From Syngnathus acus (lineage: Eukaryota; Chordata; Actinopteri; Syngnathiformes; Syngnathidae), in assembly GCF_901709675.1 (NCBI RefSeq), contig NC_051105.1:5943104-6007103 (forward strand): a stretch of DNA of 64,000 nt, written 5' to 3'. The notes beneath the pieces were generated by a model that was given only the letters and a program-made list of their open reading frames with translations, did not search any database and was not told the DNA's origin. A program made the translations under genes and the position numbers. Positions 41,627 to 50,912 of this stretch are shown piece by piece. How positions within the stretch are numbered: position 1 is the stretch's first letter; every line of letters starts with the position of its first letter.

Positions 41627-43905
41627 TTTTTTGGTTTTTGTTTTGTTCTCTTCCGATGAGTCTATGAGAAATTTTAAGTGTTCAAATTTTCTGTCTTAGT
41701 GGATGCCTACCACCCCTTAAAAGGTTACTTTAAAGGCAATTAAGGGCTGTTTGACAATGAAGCCTTACAATTTTTTTTCCTCTTCCTTTCTGGGATTACA
41801 AAAAGGTGGAAAATGTTTAAAAAAAAAATTGCTATCTAAGGGTAAGTGTAGTAAGTTGTTGCCCAAAAAAAGAAAAAAAAAGATTGGGTTATTGCTTCTG
41901 AGTCCATTTTCTTTTAATTTAACGTTGGACTTGCTCACGGTGTGCACTAAGGCAACAAAAACAAAGTGCCTGTAACGTAAAAGAAAAGCAATTTATTTTC
42001 CAATGTGTTCAGAAAGAGTTGATCTTAGTCAAGAAATAGTCATGTGTTCCCAAACGAAAGGACATGCTTGTGGGCGAGGCGAGCCACCTCCAGGCCAGCC
42101 TATCTTCGCCTTGAAGGAGAGCCATCGAAACGGCCAATCGTGCAAGCCCACAGGTGGATTTTTGTCTGTCATTCGTGTCACGGCCTTACGAGCCGGCTGT
42201 CGGACCCCAAGGCCAGTCCAGTCAGTCTTGTAGCTTGGCCTTCCTTAAAAGCAGACGCACGTGGCGATTCCATCACACTCACCCTGCAACCCGAGCCCCC
42301 TTCTATAATTATCCCCACACTGTCTCCATAGGGGTTGGGAGCAGCCGCCGCAGCCACCGTCACTGAACCCCCCCCCCCCATGTGTGGTCATAGGGTAAAG
42401 ATACCATGTGTGCTTGATGACGTCACGTTATTATTCTTAGCTTTGTGAAGCAGCGTTGGCGACTGCAGTTTGTTGGCCTGTTGTGCAAGTTGCCCCCCAA
42501 CCACCCACACACCCATTTTGAGCAGCCCCCAACACCAATGTCCCAAACGCGGGCCTCGGCCTTTTCCGAGAACCGCTTGCCTTTACGAGTGCGCTGCCGC
42601 CTCTGCACATGTTTGCACCAGATAACCGTCAGCAACCCTTATCTGGAGTTGAGGGTGACCCCCTATGCCCCCAGCTGGCTAGCATGCTCCTTGACTAGTG
42701 TTTTTAACACACCAGCAACATGCTGCCCACTGCCACTCGGGACCAAAAAGTGTGTTGTTTTTTGAGTTCGCTTTTAAATTTGAGTTGTTTGAATTAAATT
42801 ATGCTGCGCACAGAAGAGGCGGCTTGTCTTTTCTGTTCGGAAATGAAGCTGTGCCAGTGCAGTCGCTGTTCAGAAAAATTCTGATGGGTGATTGGAGTTT
42901 ATTTTTTATAGTTTTCTTTTTTTTCTTTTCATTTTTTGTCCCCTCCCAGCCATCCTTTCACTCCTGCACCCCCTGAAGGATCTCAGTCCCATTTAGCCTA
43001 TGAAGAATGTGAATCAGCTAACAAGCGGTTGCTCGGGCATTTATCCCCTCCCCATTTGATACTTTTTTCTTTTTTTTTTTTTCGACTTTAATTTTTGGGG
43101 GTGAATCCATTTTGAGTGCCCTCAAGCTAACATAGGGGGCTCTGTCTTTTTGGAGGATAACACTTTCGTTAGGAGAGACTTGATGTTTGCTCCTGTTGCT
43201 CAGGCAGCCATCTTGGCTTTGTGAGAAAAGCCTTGTGGTTTTCACACTTGGTTTAGTTGGCGCTCACTGAGTGATGACGCCTTGTTATGCTTGCGTTTGC
43301 GGTCAGGTCTTTATGCTTCATTGCAAGCTTTTGGCAATTTAAATGCCAAGAAAACTTAGGGGAAGAAACTGTGGCCTGTAATTGTTTACGCTAGTTGCCT
43401 CTGATGACTGAAGGTGTCTACCTGTCAGTCGGCTGTCAGGGATAAATGAAAAAAAAAAAATCGTGAGGGTGAAGTGCCTTTTTGTTAAGTTTTTCAGAGC
43501 TCCTTTCTGCTGTAAACTTGTCAGTGTTAAATTTTGCCACTTCCGTTGTGCTTACTCTGTGCAGGTGGCGCCCACAAAAAGTTTCGTTTAGCTCGCTCGG
43601 CGGTGGTGGCGGATGGTCGGTGGTCTTATGCCATGAGAAATTTCTCAAGAGTTGTATTTTTTTCAGTGGAAGGTTTGTGTATGTGTGCGTGAATGAATGC
43701 TGGTGGACATAAATATGTCACACTTTATGTTTGGAAAGAGTTTTTTGTCACCGCGGTAACTGCGATGACAATTTGAAGGGTTTACCTCCCATTTGTCAGC
43801 ACTTTGACCTCACTCGACCTTTTCCTTATTGGAAATGTTCACATGTAGCGGGAAATGTGCTTGAAAAGGAAATGATAAATAAAAGATATTGAAAGCAACA
43901 TCTGC
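41507..43905 (+). terminator. tent5c: tent5c 3' UTR with poly(A) signal
   Basis: No further exon is needed. AATAAA at 43878-43883 (gataaataaaagat) is the clear distal signal, giving a 3' UTR of about 2.4 kb, in keeping with the long UTR of the family. Poly(T) runs at 41597-41632 and short homopolymers occur within it. Confidence 0.5.
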
Positions 43906-46902
43906 CCCTGTCTTTTTTTTTCCCCCCATGTAAAGTTATGTGCCAAGCCACACACACCACATTTCAAACACTTATTGTGTAGTATGTGCTACTGGTTTTA
44001 CAAAACAAATAAAAAAAAAACTCCAGATTTGTATCTACACACACACGCACGCGCCAGTGTAAAATAAAATGCCTCTGTATAGTTTTTGCCACAGGTCAAC
44101 GTGATTTTTGTTGTTTTTCAACAAAACATTTTTTGGGGGTGCTGAATCCAATCTAGTGTTAGTTTTTGCTAATCATGTTTCTGAGAGATAAAAATATTTT
44201 TTCCTTTTTTTTTTCCCCCCCCCCCCTTAAGTTTTTACAAGAGAGTATAAAGGGGAATAATAATTGCCTTAATGCATTTCCAAAGTTACTTTTCTGCGTG
44301 CTCACCAGCAAATCACAAACATGACTTTAAAGAGTACAAATAAATCCATGTACAATATATTGAAATGGAATGTCGGGCGCTGACAACAGTCAGTTGTGGG
44401 GCATTTGCAAAATGTTGAGTGCTCACTGTAGTTGAGAAGTCCTCATTTAAGCATTCCATGTTGGCAGATGTTCTCTTTGACATCTGTTTGAATAAACCAA
44501 GCACCTTGTTTATTCTGCTCATTTACATTTCGCTCTAACCAGAACATCAACTTGCTGACACCTGTTTTTCGTTTCCTGGGTTTCAGAAGTCCTGAAACTT
44601 TTGCAGGGCCTTCATGCTGGAGATTCAGGTTAAGTTTGCTCACACGCACATGAACATGCAAAAACAGACACATTGACACACACCAACCAAAAACGTCTTC
44701 ACACATACAACATCAGTCAAATTGAGCTGATGCAGCTTGTGACTTCATACTAGATGCAAGAGCCTATCCTAGCTTAGCATGTTACAGGAATGATGACGTT
44801 GCCATTAGCTGGCCTCTGTGGTGAAGTGTGAGCAGCAGGGCGCTGTGCAGCGGGGTATTGGCACTAAAATGTTTTACAGCTGCTGAGTTCTCACAATGGC
44901 CATCAGGTAAACATAACACGCATGCACACGTATGTGCATACACACACAAACACAATCTGGTCATGTGACTTGGTAAGTGTGGAAAGTGTTAGTCAAAGTG
45001 GATTTAATATCAAATTAGCCTCAATACTCGTCCATTCAAATATGCATAGTCAGTCTTATTGATCATTTACCACTCTATTCATTTTTTTATTAATACCCAC
45101 ATGCATACTGTACATGTTTACATATGTTAATATGTATGTGTGTACATATATAAGTACATATACATGTTTAAATTAGCAAAGTCATTGATTAATCAATGAC
45201 TTTATTTGAGGAGCATTTGTTTGCAGGTTAATCCCAGGGGCCTGAAGCAAGGGTTTGTACTAAACAACAAAAAATAGTGATAACGAATAAACATGCTCAA
45301 CCTGGTAGCTATAAAGTTCACTTAATGAAATTTAGCTTTTAAAATCTAAGTAGTGCTCCATAAATAAAAGTTCTCATTCTTCATGTAAGTCAGGGGTGTC
45401 AAACTCGTTTTTTTCGCGGGCCGCATTGTAGTCATAGCTTCTTTCGGAGGGCCATTATGACTGTCAACCCAAATAAATGTATGAGCACGTCATATTATAT
45501 ACAGTAAAAGCTACAAAACAAACTGACAAAAAACTCGTTTTCAAATCAGATGAGTAAAAACTGGTCAAATATTTAAAAAAATATATATTATTAAAAGTGT
45601 TTGCAATTCTAGTAATGACACGAATTTGATGCACAATTTGTCTTCGCGGGACGCATAAAATGATGTGGTGGGCCGTATCTGGGCCCCCAGGCCTTGAGTT
45701 TGACACCGGTGTTTTAGATCATCAATAACCTTTTAAAACAGTTGTCATGCCATAAAATAATAGAAAATAATTTTTAAAAAAGCAAGCTATCAGTGAGAGA
45801 GAAACAGAAACAAGAAAGTTCGGCTGTTATCGTACGTACATTTTACATAACATTGCACTTCTGTAACAGATGTTTCCACTACTTTAATATCTTAACGTTG
45901 ACCTGCTAGTAAAAAAAGAAAAAAAAAATGTATCAGGAGGTTTTTGCTCCCCCAGTTGGAGGCTTGTGGGTTCCTGCAGCGACTGTTAAAGACGCCAAAA
46001 CAGCAGGATGTCTCATTTGGACAGACTACCACCATATGCATTTTGTGATCATATACAATGTTGATGTGAACGTTTGTTAGCTGAAGTAACATTAATGTAA
46101 ATAAGCTAGCAAAGGAAGAACATGTGGTAGAGAGCAATGTTCCATTTCATGAGGGCATGCGTCCACTTATGGTTTCACATTTTTGCCACCTGCTGCTCCA
46201 TACATAAACATGTGGTTAGCGGTGCGAGATTGCGGTTCATCATAGGCAACTTTTTTTTTTTTTTTTTTAGCTCCGTCAACATATTATATCTACAACAATA
46301 AGAATTCTTTGTCAATACCAATCATACAAAATAAAATAGGATTTTTTTTAATGCAAAATACTGAAGTGATAAATTCAATGCGGTTTGAAATCCTCGGGAA
46401 CAAAAAACTAATGTTAGCACACTTGCTACTTTGCATTTCAACACTGTCCAAACAAAAGCAAATGCAAAAATAAACTTGGCAGCACTGTTATGCACACAAA
46501 ACAGCACAAGATGCTCAAATGCTGACCCTGAAGTTGCCAGAAAAAGCACTTAATGTAAAAAATAAAATAAAATACTAGTAAGACTGTCATTGAGTTGAAT
46601 TATCATACTTGTGAGGACTGCATGTACTATGTGCACTTTAAGTGAATATCAAAATTTCAGAATAAAAGCTTAGAAAGCTTTTCATCTTGGCATTTTAATC
46701 ATGGGGAAAAAAATATGCAATGTGGAGCAGCTCGTGCAAAGTGTCCACCTCTCAGAAAGCACACAAGCTGCGCAAATAGAACTAATCGGCCTTAGCCCAC
46801 CACCCACGCCCCCACCCCTTTGGCTTCCGGCAAGAGGCGGGGTCAGTACACAAGAGGACGTGACACAGATGACATTTGGCTGGAACAGAGACGTGCGCTA
46901 TT
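43906..46902. other. Intergenic region, mostly featureless
   Basis: Apart from the hAT-like MITE at 45391-45711 I see only homopolymer and CA runs. Short open frames here have no family resemblance or splice context. Confidence 0.6.
45391..45711 (+). mobile_element. hAT-like MITE, same family as 10945-11239
   Basis: The left end is caggggtgtcaaactcg and the right end ccttgagtttgacaccggtg, inverted relative to each other. The interior follows the 10945 copy in reverse orientation (tcatagcttctttcggaggg against its complement). Flanking 8-mers (atgtaagt, ttttagat) do not match well, so the target duplication has decayed or the ends are rearranged. Confidence 0.75.
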
Positions 46903-46985
46903 TAGTGATGTGCATTCCAGTTCTTTTAAGTGAACTGAATCTTTGGAATCAGTTCACTCAAAAGATTCGTTCAACCGGAGCGAAC
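46903..46985 (+). repeat. ATTCGTTC-type dispersed repeat, left side
   Basis: The segment tagtgatgtgcattccagtt, then aagtgaactgaatctttgg and aaaagattcgttcaa belongs to a repeat type seen again, in the other orientation, at 50810-50906 (aaaagattcgttcttttgaa). It borders the repeat nest on the left. Confidence 0.55.
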
Positions 46986-47075
46986 AGCCGGAGCGACTCG
47001 CGATATGCCGACCGGGGTCATATGAGGGGAGTTTTCTTCATCTTTCCCAAAGCCGTGGAAGAACCGAGAGAAATG
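46983..47075 (+). repeat. Left arm of a 93-nt near-perfect inverted repeat
   Basis: This arm (ccggagcgactcgcgatatg ... ccgtggaagaaccgagagaa) is repeated as its reverse complement at 48425-48516. The only difference I can find is one T in a T-run (gttttcttc against gtttcttc). The two arms bracket about 1.35 kb with the telomere-like array. Confidence 0.93.
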
Positions 47076-47315
47076 CTTTCGCTGGGTAGAAGCTTGTAAA
47101 CGGCAGGGATTTACAGTACCTAATGTCACCAAAGACACATATATATGCATATATATATATCATTGACAATTATTCTCAAAGCATCCCCTGATCTTAAGCT
47201 CCCAAGAGAGCAAGGAAAAACTCAAAAAAACCCTACTTAAAGAAAGAAATAGTCGTATCATTTTATTTCATCGTATTTATATATTTATCATAAATGTATT
47301 ATTTATTCATATAAA

Positions 47316-47377
47316 GGCCGGTCCGCGAAAATATTTCTGACACGTAACCGGTCCGTGGGGCAAAAAAGGTTGACCAT
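47316..47377. mobile_element. hAT transposon end fragment (GGTCCGTGG type)
   Basis: The stretch ggccggtccgcgaaaatat and aaccggtccgtggggcaaaa with aaggttgacca resembles the 3' end of the hAT elements whose 5' end appears at 63836. It is only a remnant. Confidence 0.55.
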
Positions 47378-47429
47378 TCGCTTGTGAGCTACTCGATAAA
47401 ACCATATTTATTCCAAGCAGTGTGAGCGA

Positions 47430-47501
47430 GGCTTCATAGTATAGTGGTTAGTGCTCTGGGCTCTCACCCCAGCAACACGGGTTCGAATCTCAGTGGAGCC
47501 T
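47430..47501 (+). tRNA. tRNA-Glu(CUC)-like sequence, probably a pseudogene
   Basis: A 72-nt cloverleaf can be drawn. The acceptor arm ggcttca pairs with tggagcc (7 pairs, one G-T). There is a D-arm with the A-box-like tagtatagtggttagtg, and an anticodon stem ctggg/cccag with loop ctctcac that places CTC at 34-36 (Glu). The T-loop is ttcgaat. The T-stem has two mismatches (C-A and A-G), so a working tRNA is doubtful. It has no CCA and lies just left of the telomere-like array. Confidence 0.6.
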
Positions 47502-47570
47502 AGACATTTTATTATAGAAAATTTGCAACACAGTTGCTCGTGTACTGCCCCATATAACCATACACCTCCC

Positions 47571-48424
47571 TAAAGCTTAGGGTTAGGTTTAGAGCTAGTG
47601 TTAGGGTTAGAGCTGGGGCTAGGGTTAGGGTTAGAGCTAGGGTAAGGGTTAGAGCTAGGGTTAGGGTTAGAGTTGGGATTGGGGTTAGAGTTAGAGCTAG
47701 GGTTAGGGTTAGGGTTAGGGTAAGGGTTAGAGCTAGAGCTAGAGCTAGGGTTAGGGTTAGGGTTAGGGTTAGGGTTAGGGTTAGAGCTAGGGTTAGAGTT
47801 AGAGCTAGGGTTAGGGTTAGACTAGGGTTAGGGTTAGAGCTAGAGCTAGGGTTAGGGTTAGGGTTAGAGCTAGGGTTAGGGTTAGAGCAAGGGTTAGGGT
47901 TAGGGTTAGACTAGGGTTAGGGTTAGAGCTAGGATTAGGGTTAGAGCTAGTGTTAGGGTTAGAGCTAGGGTTAGGGTTAGAGCTAGAGCTAGAGCTAGGG
48001 TTAGAGCTAGGGTTAGACCTGGAGCTAGGGTTAGGGTTACAGCTACGGTTAGGGTTAGAGCTAGGGTTAGAGCTAGGGTTAGGGTTAGAGCTAGGGTAAG
48101 GGTTATGGTTAGAGCTAGGGTTAGAGGTTAGGGTTAGAGCTAGGGTTAGAGGTTAGGGTTAGAGCTAGGGTTAGGGTTAGAGCTAGGGTTAGGGTTAGAG
48201 CTAGGGTTAGATTTGGAGCTAGGGTTAGGGTTACAGCTACGGTTAGGGTTAGAGCTAGGGTTAGGGTTAGGGTTAGAGCTGGAGCTAGGGTTAACCCTAG
48301 AGCTAACCCTAGCTCTAACCCTAACCCTAACCCTAGCTCTAACCCTAACCCTAGCTCTAACCCTAACCCTAGCTCTAACCCTAACCCTAGCTCTAACCCT
48401 AGCTCTCACCCTAACCCTAGCTCT
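47571..48424. repeat. Interstitial telomere-like array with orientation switch
   Basis: About 850 bp consist of GGGTTA hexamers mixed with the variant GAGCTA (two changes, same six-base register). From 47571 to 48292 the G-rich strand is the plus strand. At ctagggttaaccctag (48285-48300) it flips, and CCCTAA/TAGCTC hexamers run to 48424. The plus strand thus reads (TTAGGG)n then (CCCTAA)n, the orientation expected of two joined chromosome ends. The left part is about five times longer than the right. Confidence 0.95.
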
Positions 48425-48516
48425 CATTTCTCTCGGTTCTTCCACGGCTTTGGGAAAGATGAAGAAACTCCCCTCATATGACCCCGGTCGGCATATCGCG
48501 AGTCGCTCCGGCTGTT
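48425..48516 (-). repeat. Right arm of the 93-nt inverted repeat
   Basis: The reverse complement of 46983-47075, starting where the CCCTAA array stops. It passes directly into the first partial 157-bp satellite unit. Confidence 0.93.
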
Positions 48517-49712
48517 TGATCTGTGACGTCACTTGGACACTCCATTAGGTACACCGCCATTTTCACGTGTACCTAATAACAGGCCAGTTCATTAGGGAAA
48601 AATCATTGCCATTAGGTACACCGCCATTTTCAAGTGTACCTAATAACAGGCCACTTTATTAGGGAAATATCATGGTCAAAGGCCACAGGTGTCAAGCTCT
48701 AGTCCTCGGGGCCGCATTCCAACATGTTTTCCAAGATTCCCTCGTTAAGTGCACCTGCGTGAAAAGTTTTAGCTCCTGCAGAACGTGAAAATGACCAAAA
48801 GTTTTCACGCAGGTGCGCTTAACGAGGGAATCACACGGACACTCCATTAGGTACACCGCCATTTTCAAGTGTACCTAATAACAGGCCACTTTATTAGGGA
48901 AATATCATGGTCAAAGGTCACAAGTGTCAAGCTCTAGTCCTCGGGCCGCATTCCAACATGTTTTCCAAGATTCCCTCGTTAAGTGCACCTGCGTGAAAAC
49001 TTTTAGCTCCTGCAGAACGTGAAAATGACCAAAAGTTTTCACGCAGGTGTGTTTAACGAGGGTAACTTGGAAAACATATTGGAACGCGGCCCCTCGAGGA
49101 CTGGAGGTCGACACCCCTGGTTTGAGTGAAAAGTGCCACACCCGCCCTCACCCCCACTTTCTGATTGGCTGTTTGATCTGTGATGTCACTTGGACACTCC
49201 ATTAGGTACACCGCCATTTTCAAGTGTACCTAATAACAGGCCAGTTCATTAGGGAAAAATCATTGCCAAAGCTTAACTGAAAGTGAAAAGTGCCACACCC
49301 GCCCTCACCCCCACTTTCTGATTGGCTGTTTGATCTGTGATGTCACTTGGACACTCCATTAGGTACACCGCCATTTTCAAGTGTACCTAATAACAGGCCA
49401 GTTCATTAGGGAAAAATCATTGCCAAAGCTTAACTGAAAGTGAAACGTGCCACACCCGCCCTCACCCCCACTTTCTGATTGGCTGTTTGATCTGCGATGT
49501 CACTTGGACACTCCATTAGGTACACCGCCATTTTCAAGTGTACCTAATAACAGGCCAGTTCATTAGGGAAAAATCATTGCCAAAGCTGAACTGAAAGTGA
49601 AAAGTGCCACACCCGCCCTCACCCCCACCTCCTGATTGGCTGGTTGATCTGTGACGTCACGCGGACACTCCATTAGGTACACCACCATTTTTAGGTGTAC
49701 CTAATAACTTTA
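48517..49712. repeat. 157-bp satellite units, broken by two palindromic MITEs
   Basis: Unit marker gtttgatctgtgatgtcact recurs at 49171, 49328 and 49485, exactly 157 bp apart, with a variant at 49642. An earlier partial unit starts at 48514. Each unit contains the inverted pair attaggtacac ... gtgtacctaat around ccattttcaa, and cacacccgccctcaccccca. Units differ by only a few bases, so the array is young. Confidence 0.93.
48685..49120. mobile_element. Two copies of a palindromic hAT-like MITE
   Basis: Copy one (about 48685-48823) is cut short; copy two runs about 48919-49120. Ends are of the CAGGGGTGTC type (gtgtcaagctctagtcctcg on the left; gaggactggaggtcgacacc on the right). The core is a fold-back: cctgcgtgaaaacttttagc pairs with aaaagttttcacgcaggtg. 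No protein is encoded. The shared flank attagggaaatatcatggtc before both copies shows that they were duplicated together with the satellite. Confidence 0.75.
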
Positions 49713-49800
49713 TGCATTTTTTGTACGTGTCAAGAATGTGTATTTGACTACTTGCTCTTTATTTTGGGGGACACCAACATATTACACAACGTAAAACACA

Positions 49801-50166
49801 TATACATATTGTCATATAAAGCAGTTAACCAAATGCCAAATTTTTGTTTTCATGCCCAAAAAAATAAAAACAAGGAATAAAACACCAGACAAGTTTTAAC
49901 AGGTTTTTAATGTTTATTAAAATAATAATAATAATAAAAATAAATTTCAAACCAGCAATCTAATGTGAAATTGCAGTAGATATACATACACATATTGTCA
50001 TATAAAGCAGTTAACCAAATGTCTGATTTTTATGTTTTAATTGGCGAATATAAAAACAAGGAATAAAACACCAGACAAGTTTTAACATAAATGTTTATTA
50101 AAAATAATAATATTAAAAGTAAATCTCAAACGAGCAATCCAATGTGAAATTGCAGTAGATATATTG
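49801..50166 (+). repeat. 186-bp tandem duplication
   Basis: gtcatataaagcagttaacc occurs at 49811 and 49997. caaggaataaaacaccagac and aatgtgaaattgcagtagat follow in the same order in both copies. Divergence of several percent plus small indels suggests an older event than the satellite. Confidence 0.88.
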
Positions 50167-50247
50167 GATAACAATATTTAGGCGTATATATGCATACGTT
50201 ATTTAAAAACTACTATAAGTGTTATACCACTATACAATAGTGTTTAC

Positions 50248-50415
50248 CAGCTCAGTGGACTAGAGGTAGCGTGTCCGCCCTGAGACTTGTCGGTTCGAAC
50301 CCCGGCCGGGTCATACTGGAGACTATAAAAATGGTACCCATTTCTTCCCTGCTTGGCACTCAGTGTAAGGGGTTGAAATGGGGCTCCGCTGCCGCTCACG
50401 ATCTGTAATTTATAA
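50248..50415 (+). mobile_element. tRNA-derived SINE
   Basis: An A-box-like cagctcagtggactagagg and a B-box ggttcgaaccccggcc (50291-50306) are followed by ctataaaaatggtacccat and ccctgcttggcactcagtgt, a body seen in many fish tRNA-derived SINEs. The tRNA part is too altered to fold as a working tRNA. Confidence 0.7.
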
Positions 50416-50809
50416 AATCAAAATTACCCAAAGAGAAGCATAATCTCCCCGTTTTTTGCATAACGGCGCATCCCTTCATGCAATAAAGCTCGGAGAAAAC
50501 GTGCATAAAAGAAGTGGTGTTTCAGTGAGTGGTTCTTTCTTTCCTTGGCAAATCGTAAATCGACATTCTGACTTACATAGTTCACGCCAAAAAAGAGACG
50601 CAACACGTTCACTGACTGATCCGTTGATGCACAAGAAGGCATTTCACTCATTGACTGGTCCGCGAACGGGAAAGTCCGGATTCGTTCCCTCACTGATCCG
50701 TTCTTGCGAACGGGAAGTTACGTCATTTTCTTCTTCGTTTTGTTTTACGGCGAGGTGGCACCAGCTTCAATGGGCATTACCGACACCTACTGGTTGAAGT
50801 CATATGAAC

Positions 50810-50906
50810 TGAAAAAAGAACGATTCACTTTAGGAAATTCGTTCACTCTCGCTCACTGAAAAGATTCGTTCTTTTGAACCCATCGTTCACTCACGAGCCA
50901 ACACTA
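50810..50906 (-). repeat. ATTCGTTC-type dispersed repeat, right side
   Basis: The reverse complement begins tagtgttggctcgtgagtga and continues with gaacgaatcttttcagtg, the same type as 46903-46985 in opposite orientation. It closes the repeat nest on the right. Confidence 0.55.
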
Positions 50907-50912
50907 GCACCA

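Noticed and set aside
48146-48548. Long open frames on both strands through the telomere-like array (Arg/Val-rich or Leu/Gly-rich)
   Set aside because: Hexamer repeats without stop words give open frames automatically; no start context, splice signals or family likeness.
48517-49712. CRISPR-like regular repeats
   Set aside because: Units are long (157 bp) and contiguous, without distinct spacers, in a vertebrate genome; it is a satellite.
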